The position numbers and the translations under genes are program-made. From an uncultured Butyrivibrio sp. (lineage in GTDB: Bacteria; Bacillota; Clostridia; Lachnospirales; Lachnospiraceae): a DNA stretch of 64,000 nt. Below the pieces are notes generated by a model. The model was not told the DNA's origin. It ran no database searches and saw only the letters and a program-made list of their open reading frames with translations. Of the stretch, positions 39,677 to 48,614 are shown one piece after another. Location of the stretch: contig CAMVJI010000003.1 of assembly GCA_947167765.1 (NCBI GenBank), positions 1-64,000 of the forward strand, in the 5' to 3' direction. Within the stretch, counting starts at the first letter, position 1. Each line of letters begins with the position of its first letter.

Positions 39677-40638
39677 AGCCTCCCTCTTCTTACAAATAGC
39701 ACGATCTCAAACATCAACATAAAAATCAGCGGATACGCAAAGAAGAAATAGATATCTCTTTCTATCTCTGCACCGTTTCCTGATTCAATGATGGTCTTGC
39801 TGCTCTCTTTTATGATCTCAACAGCGCCGTCAAGGGCAGAACTTCCACTGTTCATGTTAAGGTACTGTAGCCCTAAGTCTTCGGCGATCTTATTAAGGTT
39901 CTCCTCATCGATCCTGGAGATGGCATCCTTGTGAGTACTATAGTCGTAGATATACCCATAGCCAAAATCCTCTTTCATCTTGCCGCCAGTTTCGCTTCCA
40001 TAGCCCAGGACCGCGCCAGCATCGATGTACTGGGCAAGCTCTGAGTAGTCCACAAGCTCTTTTCCATTGGTGATCTCACCATCGCTTATAAAGAACACAA
40101 TGGTCTTGCGGTTCTCTTTCCTTGCGGAAGAACGTAGCAGAGCGTCAATATCCTGATAGGGAATTGACAGGTCACTTCCCTTGGCATAGTCGCTGTCAGG
40201 AGATTTGAAAGTGTCAAACAGATCCTTGATATACTGCATATCCTGGGTAAAAGGCGACAAGACATGGGCAGTGTCATCAAAGGTCACAAGGCCAAAGTTG
40301 CTGCCTGCAAGCTCATTGATGATGGAATTTACATCCTTAATAACGCCGCTCATCCTCTCCCTTCTGCCATTGTAGTCCTGAGCCCACATGCTGATGGTAT
40401 TGTCCACGATAAATAAAACGTCCAGGTTCTTGGTGGCAAACTCATATTGAGTTTCAGGGATCACAGGGCGAAGACCGATCACCAGGATCAGAACGTAGAT
40501 AGCGCTCATTCTAAGAAGGGACGCTATCTTTTCTTTTGTATTAAATTTATTCCTGATAATAAGAAGTGCTGTAACGCCAAATAGTGCAGCTATAATAAGG
40601 AGCAGCACTCCAATTGGAAGTATAGGTTTAATGCTCAT
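39673..40638 (-). CDS. VWA-domain membrane protein (BatB-like)
   Basis: This protein of about 321 residues begins with two membrane helices (PILPIGVLLLIIAALFGVTALLI and SAIYVLILVIGLRPVI). A von Willebrand factor A domain follows with the metal site LDVLFIVDNTISMWAQDYNG and FGLVTFDDTAH. A C-terminal helix (IYFFFAYPLIFMLMFEIVLFV) closes it. The start at 40638 overlaps the previous stop as ATGA, so I reject the upstream start in the track. The VWA domain faces outside. Together with the neighbouring VWA and MoxR genes it forms the conserved MoxR-DUF58-VWA system, thought to assemble metal-dependent complexes. Confidence 0.85.
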   Translation of the reverse strand: MSIKPILPIGVLLLIIAALFGVTALLIIRNKFNTKEKIASLLRMSAIYVLILVIGLRPVIPETQYEFATKNLDVLFIVDNTISMWAQDYNGRRERMSGVIKDVNSIINELAGSNFGLVTFDDTAHVLSPFTQDMQYIKDLFDTFKSPDSDYAKGSDLSIPYQDIDALLRSSARKENRKTIVFFISDGEITNGKELVDYSELAQYIDAGAVLGYGSETGGKMKEDFGYGYIYDYSTHKDAISRIDEENLNKIAEDLGLQYLNMNSGSSALDGAVEIIKESSKTIIESGNGAEIERDIYFFFAYPLIFMLMFEIVLFVRRGRL

Positions 40639-41750
40639 TTTTGTAATACCAATCCCGCAAGGCACCCTGCAACGAGGCACCCCAGCATTATGATAAATGG
40701 AACCCTTGGAAGGTCAATTGTCTGTCTTGTCATAACAACCTTAACAAGCATGGCCTCCTGCTTCTGGATATCCTTGACGATCTCTTCAACAGTCTGGGAC
40801 CTGGTCCTTATGTAGAACTTGCCCCCTGTTGTCTCAACTGCCTCCTTAAATCCGGCAAGGCAGGATGAATAGTCGTACTCCTCCGGCAGATAGAACTTCT
40901 CCTCCGATGGGAAGATGCCAAAGACAGTAACCTTGTTTTTCTTGCAGAAATTAGCTGCTTCCTTTAAGTTGAGCACCTCTCTGACAAAGGAGTTGTTCTC
41001 ATTGTCAGTACTCATGATGATAACCCTTGTCCTCTCGGAATTACCAAGGTACGGAAAAGAGTAAAGGGCTGTGCCAAGGCCTTCTCCGATAAGGGAAGAT
41101 CCTCTGTACCAGTTCTCATACAGAGTTCCTGCCTCGAAGTAGTCAAGCTTATCCTGAAGCTCAGCGTACCTTGCATACTTGTCATCAGGCATGTATGTAT
41201 AGCTGTCATAGACAGTGTAGTACTCCTCAAAGTACTCTTTTTGCATGGCAAAATAACCATCCAGCTCATCAAGTCTGTCTAAGATGTAATCGTAGTCATC
41301 GGTCAGAGGTACATAGGTAACAGATGAGGTGTTAAAGATATTTATTCCAAACCTGTCTCCGTCAAGACCCGCCACAACGCCCTTGTAGTAGTCAACGATC
41401 TCTGCGTTGAGGTCGTAGAGCGAGTAGGAAACGTCAAGGCACAGTATGATATCTCTTTTCTTGACGCCGCTTACCACATCGTCGGTCTTATATGGCCTTG
41501 CAGCCAGGAAAAGAGCTGCCACAGACGCTAGGACCATTCCTGCCATAAAAATGGAAAGCAGGATCCTGTACCTGGTGTTTAAAGACCTATACAGCTTGGA
41601 ATTCCTGATCCTTGCAGTGTTAGCTGCCTTAAGTCCTCCCTCAAAGCTCTCTATTCTCTTCTTATGAACTAAATAGATTATCAAAAGAGCTGCCAACAAA
41701 GCGCATACACCTGCGATGACAACCTCTTTATACATCAGCATCAGCTCCAT
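40635..41750 (-). CDS. VWA-domain membrane protein (BatA-like)
   Basis: This 371-residue protein has N-terminal membrane helices (EVVIAGVCALLAALLIIYLV and LLSIFMAGMVLASVAALFLAA). The VWA domain carries the metal-ion site IILCLDVSYSLYDLNAEI and DRFGINIFNTSS. A final helix is VPFIIMLGCLVAGCLAGLVL. The Tyr-rich insert (YFEEYYTVYDSYTYMPDDKY) is unusual. Start choice is uncertain among three clustered ATG codons; the third has the best spacing to GGAG. It overlaps genes on both sides (10 and 4 bases). The MIDAS-like Asp-Ser-Ser is intact, so metal-dependent binding is likely. Confidence 0.85.
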   Translation of the reverse strand: MELMLMYKEVVIAGVCALLAALLIIYLVHKKRIESFEGGLKAANTARIRNSKLYRSLNTRYRILLSIFMAGMVLASVAALFLAARPYKTDDVVSGVKKRDIILCLDVSYSLYDLNAEIVDYYKGVVAGLDGDRFGINIFNTSSVTYVPLTDDYDYILDRLDELDGYFAMQKEYFEEYYTVYDSYTYMPDDKYARYAELQDKLDYFEAGTLYENWYRGSSLIGEGLGTALYSFPYLGNSERTRVIIMSTDNENNSFVREVLNLKEAANFCKKNKVTVFGIFPSEEKFYLPEEYDYSSCLAGFKEAVETTGGKFYIRTRSQTVEEIVKDIQKQEAMLVKVVMTRQTIDLPRVPFIIMLGCLVAGCLAGLVLQK

Positions 41751-42238
41751 GAATTGATCACTCCCATTGCCACTCTGCAGGAAGCGGCAAAATCTTTATT
41801 TTCAGCCTTATCATCCTCGGCAAACTCAGGAACGTAGTACTCTTCCATAAGTTCGTCAAGCTTTCTTATACCCAGGGCCTTAACTTCCTTGACCGTAAAA
41901 GACTCAACATTTATGCCAGTTACCTCATGGACAAAGCTTCTGATGATACCGCTCAGCTTCTGGTATCCATCTCTCTTTGTCAGGTTCCCTGACAGATACC
42001 CATTAAGCAGCGCTGAAACCCTTCCGATATAATCCTTTTTCATCCTGGCAAGGTTTTCGGGGGTAAGGTGTATCTTGTGATATCTAGGCCGTTTAGCTGT
42101 AGCTTTTTCCCGGAGGTCCAAAAGTTTTTTTACCACATACACAAGGATCACTGCCGCGATGATGCCAAGGACGATGGTCGATAAAGTCACGATCCAGCTG
42201 TATTCAAATGGCGCCTGAAGTTTAACCGTAGTAACCAT
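41741..42238 (-). CDS. Small single-pass membrane protein of the MoxR/VWA operon
   Basis: This protein of about 165 residues has one membrane helix near the N-terminus (WIVTLSTIVLGIIAAVILVYVV) and a cytosolic helical part (HKIHLTPENLARMKKDYIGRV ... KLDELMEEYYVPEFAEDD). It occupies the place of the DUF4381-like gene in MoxR operons of other bacteria, though I do not see clear sequence similarity. GAAAGG supports the ATG at 42238, which overlaps the DUF58 gene by 17 bases. It probably links the DUF58 and VWA proteins. Confidence 0.65.
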   Translation of the reverse strand: MVTTVKLQAPFEYSWIVTLSTIVLGIIAAVILVYVVKKLLDLREKATAKRPRYHKIHLTPENLARMKKDYIGRVSALLNGYLSGNLTKRDGYQKLSGIIRSFVHEVTGINVESFTVKEVKALGIRKLDELMEEYYVPEFAEDDKAENKDFAASCRVAMGVINSWS

Positions 42239-43103
42239 TTCTATACCTTTCAAGGAGCGCGATCACGCTCTCAATAATATCTTCCTGTTTGGAGATTGTT
42301 GTCATGGCTGCCCGTAGCTGTTTGCAGGTATGGGACACACCATCTATTATCTCCTGTCTCTGTCTTACCTCTTCCTCGTGGAGGGCCTTTGAGTGGGATA
42401 AAAAGAATCTCTCGTAGACCTTAAGGTCACTGTCAAAGACCTGGTCACCAGTAAGAAAGGCGTCTTCAATGTTTATGATCATGAGGTCATTATTGTCAGT
42501 GATGCTCCTGACTATGCCTGGATCAAGTTCGCTAAGTCCTTCTATGTCAGTGAGGATAAAAATGATCATCCTCTTATGGACTGTGTTAAGGACTTCTTTT
42601 ATGGTGTCTGTCAGGGAAACAGTGCTGTCAGAGTCCACACTCTTTTCATAGTCATAAAGAAGGCTCTCAAGGTGGTCCGTTCCTGATTTGAAAATACTGG
42701 TGGTAGCGTGGGTGTTTCCAGAATAGGACAGGGCAAAATCAGCGCCGTTCCTGCCAACAATATAGGCAAGGGTTCCAAAGGTCATCATCATAAGCTCTGC
42801 CTTGCTCTCACCAGAAGTGGTGTCTCCAAGCATCTTAAGGCCTCTGTCGCAGATGAACATAACGTTGTGCCTTCTGTCTGTCATATACCTGCGCACAAGA
42901 ATAGAACCCATGCGGGATGAACTCTTCCAGTCGATGTCATGGACATCATCACCATAGGTATATTCCTTAAGATCATCAAACTCCATGCTGCGGCCTCTGT
43001 GAACAGAGTGGAAATCACCGTCTAAGATATTTGACGTCTTTCTCTTTGTATAAAGAGCTACTGCCCTTCTTATTTTTGACAGATACTCGTAATCGATCTT
43101 CAT
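42222..43103 (-). CDS. DUF58 protein of the MoxR/VWA operon
   Basis: This 293-residue protein has the DUF58 signature RSMEFDDLKEYTYGDDVHDIDWKSSSRMGSILVRRYMTDRR, followed by a VWA-like core (VMFICDRGLKM, then IFILTDIEGLSELD). DUF58 proteins always travel with MoxR ATPases and are thought to be their partners or substrates. There is no membrane helix in this copy. It starts on the last base of the MoxR stop region (1-base overlap) and overlaps the small membrane protein gene. The family call is firm; the biological client of the complex is unknown. Confidence 0.9.
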   Translation of the reverse strand: MKIDYEYLSKIRRAVALYTKRKTSNILDGDFHSVHRGRSMEFDDLKEYTYGDDVHDIDWKSSSRMGSILVRRYMTDRRHNVMFICDRGLKMLGDTTSGESKAELMMMTFGTLAYIVGRNGADFALSYSGNTHATTSIFKSGTDHLESLLYDYEKSVDSDSTVSLTDTIKEVLNTVHKRMIIFILTDIEGLSELDPGIVRSITDNNDLMIINIEDAFLTGDQVFDSDLKVYERFFLSHSKALHEEEVRQRQEIIDGVSHTCKQLRAAMTTISKQEDIIESVIALLERYRNGYYG

Positions 43104-44107
43104 TATGGTGCCTTCACAGAATTAACAAGGGCGTCTATAACTGCCTCTACAGGCACGTTGTCAGCTACTGCCAGATAGTTAAGACCTATACGGTGGCGAA
43201 GTACCTGGTGGCTTACCTGCTTGACATCCTCAGGAGTTACATAGGTTCTGCCCTGGATAAGGGCTGCTGCCTTGGCCATCTTAAGAAAGGCAATAGAAGC
43301 TCTGGGGCTTGCTCCGATCCTGATGTACTTGGCAAGTTCCATTCCCTGTATCTGACTAGCTCTTCTTGATGCCACAACTATGCTTGAAATATACCACTTG
43401 ATAGCGTCGTCAACATAGACTCTCTCTGCAATATCCTGAAGCCTGTCAACATCTTTGATGGTAAGCACTGGAGGATCAACCTTTGAAATTGCTCCGGACT
43501 CGATCCTGTTTAAGATCTCTACTTCATCCCCAGCTGTTGGATAGGTGATGACTTCCTTGATAAGGAATCTGTCAGTCTGCGCCTCTGAAAGAGGGTATGT
43601 TCCCTCCTGCTCAATTGGGTTTTGAGTTGCGATAACGATGAAGATATCCTCAGGCATGTGATAGCTCTTTCCTCCGATAGTTACCTGCTTCTCCTGCATG
43701 GCTTCCAGCATGGCTGACTGAGTCTTGGCACTGGACCTGTTGACCTCATCAAGAAGAACGAAGTTTGCAAAGACAGGGCCAAGGATATTCTCAAACTTAC
43801 CTGTGGCCTGGTTGTAGATCTGGGTTCCAATGATATCTCCAGGGAGAAGATCCGGAGTACACTGGATCCTTGCAAACTTGCCATCAACAGCATCAGAAAT
43901 AGCCTTGGCTGCTGTAGTCTTGGCAAGACCAGGAACTGACTCAATAAGGATGTGGCCATCTGCTACTATTGCTCCTACCAGTGAGAGCTTAAGCTGAGAC
44001 TGACCAACTACCTTGTTCTCGAAATAGTCAGAGAGCTTTTTTAAAACCTCCTGGGAGTAGTTAAACTCCTCTTCGGTGATGTTATTATTAGCACTTGTTA
44101 CTTCCAT
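43103..44107 (-). CDS. MoxR-family AAA+ ATPase
   Basis: This 334-residue AAA+ ATPase has an intact Walker A (SVPGLAKTTAAKAI), Walker B (ANFVLLDEVNRSSAKTQSAML), and ATQNPIEQEGTYPLSEAQTDRF as the sensor and MoxR signature. The lid domain carries YIRIGASPRASIAFLKMAKAAA. It works as a chaperone that remodels or loads metal into VWA partners. It is the first gene of a six-gene operon (MoxR, DUF58, small membrane protein, two VWA, TPR). It lies after the metF terminator with its own upstream GGAG. Confidence 0.95.
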   Translation of the reverse strand: MEVTSANNNITEEEFNYSQEVLKKLSDYFENKVVGQSQLKLSLVGAIVADGHILIESVPGLAKTTAAKAISDAVDGKFARIQCTPDLLPGDIIGTQIYNQATGKFENILGPVFANFVLLDEVNRSSAKTQSAMLEAMQEKQVTIGGKSYHMPEDIFIVIATQNPIEQEGTYPLSEAQTDRFLIKEVITYPTAGDEVEILNRIESGAISKVDPPVLTIKDVDRLQDIAERVYVDDAIKWYISSIVVASRRASQIQGMELAKYIRIGASPRASIAFLKMAKAAALIQGRTYVTPEDVKQVSHQVLRHRIGLNYLAVADNVPVEAVIDALVNSVKAP

Positions 44108-44133
44108 AATATTTCTCCATTTTTTTAGAGTCT

Positions 44134-44174
44134 TTTAAAAACGGCAGGAGTCAGATGATCTGCCGACTCCTACC
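44134..44174 (-). terminator. Terminator of purB-metF
   Basis: GGTAGGAGTC and GACTCCTGCC enclose GGCAGATCATCT. A TTTTT tract follows on the minus strand. It lies 13 bases beyond the metF stop. Confidence 0.75.
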
Positions 44175-44186
44175 ATTTCATTGGTT

Positions 44187-45050
44187 TTATCTGATTATGG
44201 TTGCCAGGTTTCTCATGATACCTGCAGCAATGTCAGGCTTGTTCATGGAGTAAACGTGGATGTGGCTTACGCCGTTACTGATAAGGTCAATGATCTGGTC
44301 GCTGGCGTAGATAATGCCTGCTTCCTTCATCTTTTCAGGATCGTCAGCAAAACGGTCCACCATGATCTTCATCTTCTGAGGAATGGTAGATCCTGAAAGT
44401 GCTACGCTCCTTGAAACCTGCTTGGCATTGGTTATTGGCATGATACCTGGAAGAACAGGAACTTCGATGCCCTTTTCTCTTATCCTGTACAGGAACTGAT
44501 AGAGAGTAGAGTTGTCAAAAAACATCTGGGTTGTAAGGAAATCGCATCCTGCATCAACCTTCTCTTTTAAATGCTCAATATCCTCAGACTGACGGGCACA
44601 CTCAACGTGGCCTTCTGGGTAACATGCTCCGCCGATGCAGAAGTTCTCATCAATTGACTTGATATCCCTGATAAGCTCTGTGGCGTGGTCGTAGTCGTAG
44701 CATATGCGGCCCTCTTTAGGAATATCGCCGCGAAGGGCCATGATGTTTTCAATGCCCCTCTCCTTGTACTCAGAGATCATGGCCTTTACTGTATCCTTGG
44801 TGGAGGATACACAGGTTAAGTGTGATAAAACAGTTACGCCATACTTGTCCTGAAGGTCTGATGAAATTGCTGCTGTGTTCTTGCTGGTTCCGCCGCCTGC
44901 GCCATAGGTTACGCTCATGAAATCAGGTTTAAGAGCTGCTATCTCAGCTGCTGCCTGCTCAACTGCAGCATATCCGGCGTCAGTCTTTGGAGGAAATACC
45001 TCAAAGGACAGGGTTACTTCTTTATTCTTAAAAATATCTGTAATCTTCAT
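44187..45050 (-). CDS. metF: Methylenetetrahydrofolate reductase
   Basis: This 287-residue flavoprotein reduces 5,10-methylene-THF to 5-methyl-THF for methionine synthesis and C1 metabolism. Family markers are LSFEVFPPKTDAGYAAVE at the start (catalytic Glu), FMSVTYGAGGGTSKNTA, IENIMALRGDIPKEG and TQMFFDNSTLYQFL. PVLPGIMPITNAKQVSR forms the substrate loop. The size is normal for bacterial MetF. It follows purB after 15 bases and shares its transcript. In acetogenic or clostridial relatives it may couple to other electron carriers, but nothing here shows that. Confidence 0.96.
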   Translation of the reverse strand: MKITDIFKNKEVTLSFEVFPPKTDAGYAAVEQAAAEIAALKPDFMSVTYGAGGGTSKNTAAISSDLQDKYGVTVLSHLTCVSSTKDTVKAMISEYKERGIENIMALRGDIPKEGRICYDYDHATELIRDIKSIDENFCIGGACYPEGHVECARQSEDIEHLKEKVDAGCDFLTTQMFFDNSTLYQFLYRIREKGIEVPVLPGIMPITNAKQVSRSVALSGSTIPQKMKIMVDRFADDPEKMKEAGIIYASDQIIDLISNGVSHIHVYSMNKPDIAAGIMRNLATIIR

Positions 45051-45065
45051 GCTGTCTCCTAAATC

Positions 45066-46499
45066 TTATACGGTTATCTCTGCTGACATTCCAAGGTCTT
45101 CCTTGTTGGCATCAAGGATAGGCTTAACTACCTCTGAAAGGAACTTCTCTACCTGGTGAGCTGAACATCCAACGTACTTTTTAGGATCCATAGATGCCTT
45201 GAGTTCCTCAAGGGTAAGTGGAAATGCAGGGTCCTCTGCAATAAGCTCAAGAAGGTTGTTGTCCTTACCTTCTACCTTAACAGTCTTGCCAGCTTCCATT
45301 GAAAGCTCTCTTATCTTTTCATGGAGCTCCTGTCTGTCGCCACCTGCCTTAACTGCATCCATCATGATGTTCTCAGTTGCCATGAATGGAAGTTCTGCAA
45401 GCATATGCTTTTCAATAACCTTAGGATAAACAACAAGACCATCTACTACGTTGAGACAAAGGTCTAAAACGCCGTCTGTAGCAAGGAATCCCTCAGGGAT
45501 TGAAAGACGCTTATTAGCTGAATCATCAAGAGTTCTCTCAAACCACTGGGAAACCTCTGTGATAGCAGGGTTAAGTGTATCAATGATGACATATCTTGAA
45601 AGTGAGCAAATTCTTTCACTTCTCATAGGATTTCTCTTGTAAGCCATGGCTGATGAACCGATCTGGCTCTTTTCAAATGGCTCCTCTACCTCTTTGAGGT
45701 GCTGAAGAAGTCTGATATCCTGAGCCATCTTGGTTGCTGATGAGCAGATACCTGCAAGGACGTTGATAACCTTCATGTCCACCTTGCGGCTGTAGGTCTG
45801 GCCTGAAACTGCCATGCATCCCTTAAAGCCCATCTTTTCTGCAAGCATAGGATCAAGCTTGTCAACCTTAGATAGGTCACCGTCAAAGAGCTCAAGGAAA
45901 GAAGCCTGCGTTCCTGTTGTTCCCTTGGATCCAAGAAGCTTCATGTTATCAAGAACATAATCAAGGTCCTCAAGATCCATGGTAAAGTCCTGAAGCCACA
46001 GACACGCTCTTTTTCCTACTGTTGTAGGCTGAGCAGGCTGGAAATGTGTAAATCCAAGAGTTGGCTGATCCTTGTACTCTCCAGCAAATTTAGAAAGAGA
46101 AGCGATAACATTGATGAGTTTTTTACGAACAAGCTTAAGAGCCTCTGTCATCACGATGATATCTGTATTGTCACCCACATAGCAGCTCGTTGCACCAAGA
46201 TGGATGATTCCCTTAGCCTTAGGGCACTGTGTTCCATAAGCGTACACATGGCTCATTACATCGTGGCGAACTTCCTTCTCCCTGGCCTTGGCAACATCGT
46301 AGTTAATGTCATCCTTGTGGGCCTTGAGCTCTTCGATCTGCTCATCTGTGATAGGAAGTCCCAGTTCCTGCTCTATCTCTGCAAGGGCGATCCAAAGTCT
46401 CCTCCAGGTTCTGAATTTCATGTCAGGTGAAAAGATATACTGCATCTCCTTACTTGCATATCTCTCTGACAATGGGCTTACATAGCGGTCTGTACTCAT
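45066..46499 (-). CDS. purB: Adenylosuccinate lyase
   Basis: This 477-residue enzyme of the fumarase/aspartase superfamily splits SAICAR and adenylosuccinate in purine synthesis. It has [15 protein letters not shown] (His and substrate site), [18 protein letters not shown] and the signature [19 protein letters not shown] with the catalytic Ser in its flexible loop. The C-terminal region [12 protein letters not shown] is typical of clostridial PurB. It leads the purB-metF pair. A usable promoter (TATAAT-like) lies in the short gap before 46580. No riboswitch is apparent upstream. Confidence 0.96.
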   Translation of the reverse strand: MSTDRYVSPLSERYASKEMQYIFSPDMKFRTWRRLWIALAEIEQELGLPITDEQIEELKAHKDDINYDVAKAREKEVRHDVMSHVYAYGTQCPKAKGIIHLGATSCYVGDNTDIIVMTEALKLVRKKLINVIASLSKFAGEYKDQPTLGFTHFQPAQPTTVGKRACLWLQDFTMDLEDLDYVLDNMKLLGSKGTTGTQASFLELFDGDLSKVDKLDPMLAEKMGFKGCMAVSGQTYSRKVDMKVINVLAGICSSATKMAQDIRLLQHLKEVEEPFEKSQIGSSAMAYKRNPMRSERICSLSRYVIIDTLNPAITEVSQWFERTLDDSANKRLSIPEGFLATDGVLDLCLNVVDGLVVYPKVIEKHMLAELPFMATENIMMDAVKAGGDRQELHEKIRELSMEAGKTVKVEGKDNNLLELIAEDPAFPLTLEELKASMDPKKYVGCSAHQVEKFLSEVVKPILDANKEDLGMSAEITV

Positions 46500-46579
46500 T
46501 TTTTCATACTCTCCTCTTTTTTTGAATAATATTATAAATGAATGATATACGGATTGCTACGCCAAAAAAGCTTTCGCGA

Positions 46580-47767
46580 TCATTCATACTTATCCTCATA
46601 CTTAGATACCATGTCCAGAATTTCCTGGGTGTACTTGGGATACTGCCTAGCCATATCCTCTATCTCAAGCTTGGCGTTTCCTGCAACCACATCCCTGTTG
46701 TACTCCATACGCTTTCTAAGGGACTGTCTGCGGACATTCAGGCTGTGCCTTATCTCTACCTCTTCGTTGTGGTCAAGAAGTGCCTCAACCTGGTGGATCC
46801 AGATATCAGGGTCCTTGACTCTGTAGTGGCGTAGCATGTAGATAAGGTCTTTTTCGTTGGAATCAAGAAGCTTTCTTGCATCCTCGAACTTAGCCCTTTC
46901 TTTTACTTCCTGCTCGTAGCGCTCATACAGATCTGTCAGTTCCTTTGAAGAGTTTACGCCGTATTTGATGCACAGGTAATCGATAAGGTTAGTGTTGTTT
47001 ACGTATCTTATCTTAACCTGGTTTTGAAGCATTATAAGCCTTGAGATGGACTTTGTCACTGTTTTAAGTTCAACTGCTGCATTGGAATTTTGCACATACA
47101 AAACTGTGATGGCAATGGCAGACAACAGGATCGTCACCATGTAGCCATATACCACGTTAAGCCCGAGGGCAAACTGCAGTGACAAAAGAAATATCAGTAT
47201 CACCACAAGTGCTACACCAATGGCAATTATCAGTCTCTTGGTATTCTCTATGGTTCCAAGAAGCTCCTCTTCCTGGAACATGTAAGCCTCGTGTTCACTG
47301 TCAAGGCGCTTTAAGTCATTTCGTATTTTCTTTTGATAGCTCTCAGCCTCAGCAAGCTTACCGGCTCCTGACCTGGCATCCTTTTGGAGCCTTTCCATGC
47401 GTTCAAATTCAGCATCGGTCATCTTGCTTTTTCTTTTGCCAAACTTCTCCTTGGCTACCTGGGAGTCTACGATCTTCTGAGCGCACTCATCGATCTCAGC
47501 CCTTTGCTCAGGGGGCAGAGCATCGATCTCCTCCATGTCACGAAGGTGGCTTGTGACATCGTTGTATTCAAACTCCAGGGCGTCAAGTTCCCTTACCGCC
47601 TCCTGCATCTGAAGAAGGCAGCTGCCTATGTACTCTCTTCTCTGGACGGGGTCGTCCATGTCCACGTCTTTTCTGGTGTAGACAATATCATTCCAGTCCT
47701 GAAGCCTTGTCTGCTCCGCCCAGTCCTCATCTCTGTGATTGTTTGAAAAGATGTCTAAAAAGCCCAT
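46580..47767 (-). CDS. Two-helix membrane protein with coiled coils, DUF5717 operon
   Basis: This 395-residue protein begins MGFLDIFSNNHRDEDW. A long coiled-coil half follows (RELDALEFEYNDVTSHLRDMEEI, then FERMERLQKDARSGAGKLAEAE). Two membrane helices lie near residues 185-235 (LIIAIGVALVVILIFLLSLQFAL and VYGYMVTILLSAIAITVLYV), and a second helical half comes after. I know of no function. It is the last of four tightly packed genes (same-strand gap of 0-7 bases) and may be the membrane anchor of a complex formed with the actin-like, TPR and giant proteins upstream. It is conserved in Lachnospiraceae as far as I recall. Confidence 0.65.
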   Translation of the reverse strand: MGFLDIFSNNHRDEDWAEQTRLQDWNDIVYTRKDVDMDDPVQRREYIGSCLLQMQEAVRELDALEFEYNDVTSHLRDMEEIDALPPEQRAEIDECAQKIVDSQVAKEKFGKRKSKMTDAEFERMERLQKDARSGAGKLAEAESYQKKIRNDLKRLDSEHEAYMFQEEELLGTIENTKRLIIAIGVALVVILIFLLSLQFALGLNVVYGYMVTILLSAIAITVLYVQNSNAAVELKTVTKSISRLIMLQNQVKIRYVNNTNLIDYLCIKYGVNSSKELTDLYERYEQEVKERAKFEDARKLLDSNEKDLIYMLRHYRVKDPDIWIHQVEALLDHNEEVEIRHSLNVRRQSLRKRMEYNRDVVAGNAKLEIEDMARQYPKYTQEILDMVSKYEDKYE

Positions 47768-48610
47768 TTACTTCACCCTGTCTTTTACAAGCTCTCTGTA
47801 TGTCTGCTTCATCTTGTCAGTTATCTCGCTCACCTGCTCGTAGTACTCGTGCATCTTGCCCTCTGCCTTATAAACAGAAAGAGTACCAAGCCTGTGGTTT
47901 TCGTCGCTGGAAGCATAGAGATCTTCAGCTTCCTTCATCCTCTTTTCTATTTCCATGGAAGCCTCGTAGGCCTCGTCATTATCAGCTATAAAAGAAACAT
48001 ACTCCTTATTTGAAAGGTCCATTCTGACTGCAGATAAGTACTGGTAGTAAGACTCCTTGTCACCGCCGTCCTCGTAGGCCTTAAGGAACATCTTTGCTGC
48101 CTTGTCAAACAAAAAGAGCCTTGCATACATGACACCTTCGTTGTGCTCGATCCTTCCTCGAAGCTGCCTGTCAATTGAAGGAGTGTTGGCAAGAAGGAAC
48201 TCGTACTCCCTGAAAGCCATGGCGTATCTTCCGTTCTTAAGAAGGAAGTTTGCCCTTGCAAGCTTTTTCTGATAGACGTCCATTCCAGCGTTTCCGCGAA
48301 GGATCTCCTCTGTCTTGTCCACTTCCTTTCTGGTGTTGTAACCAACATAATCAAGGATAGTTCCTGCAAGCGCAGCCATTGAGCACTTCTTGGCGTACAT
48401 GCTCCTAAGTTCGTCTGAAAGCTTAACAAGACTGCATTCCTCCTCGATCCAGTCAAAGAGCGATGAGCCAAAGCTCTCTTCATCAAGAAGAAATGCGTTT
48501 TTGACTATGCAATAGCACAGCTCCTCGATGCAATAGACGTTTCTGCCTATCTTCTCTATGTGATATGGATTTTCAGCATAGCTTCCTATGCACAAAATCG
48601 GTTTACTCAT
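47768..48610 (-). CDS. TPR-like protein of the DUF5717 operon
   Basis: This 280-residue soluble protein has a conserved N-terminal block (SKPILCIGSYAENPYHIEKIGRNVYCIEELCYCIVKNAFLLD) and helical repeats from about 110 (LARANFLLKNGRYAMAFREYEFLLANTP, then FLFDKAAKMFLKAYEDGGDKESYYQYL). The repeats look like TPRs, so it should mediate protein contacts. It touches the membrane protein gene (no gap) and follows the actin-like gene by 4 bases. I cannot name a confirmed family. Confidence 0.65.
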   Translation of the reverse strand: MSKPILCIGSYAENPYHIEKIGRNVYCIEELCYCIVKNAFLLDEESFGSSLFDWIEEECSLVKLSDELRSMYAKKCSMAALAGTILDYVGYNTRKEVDKTEEILRGNAGMDVYQKKLARANFLLKNGRYAMAFREYEFLLANTPSIDRQLRGRIEHNEGVMYARLFLFDKAAKMFLKAYEDGGDKESYYQYLSAVRMDLSNKEYVSFIADNDEAYEASMEIEKRMKEAEDLYASSDENHRLGTLSVYKAEGKMHEYYEQVSEITDKMKQTYRELVKDRVK

Positions 48611-48614
48611 TGGT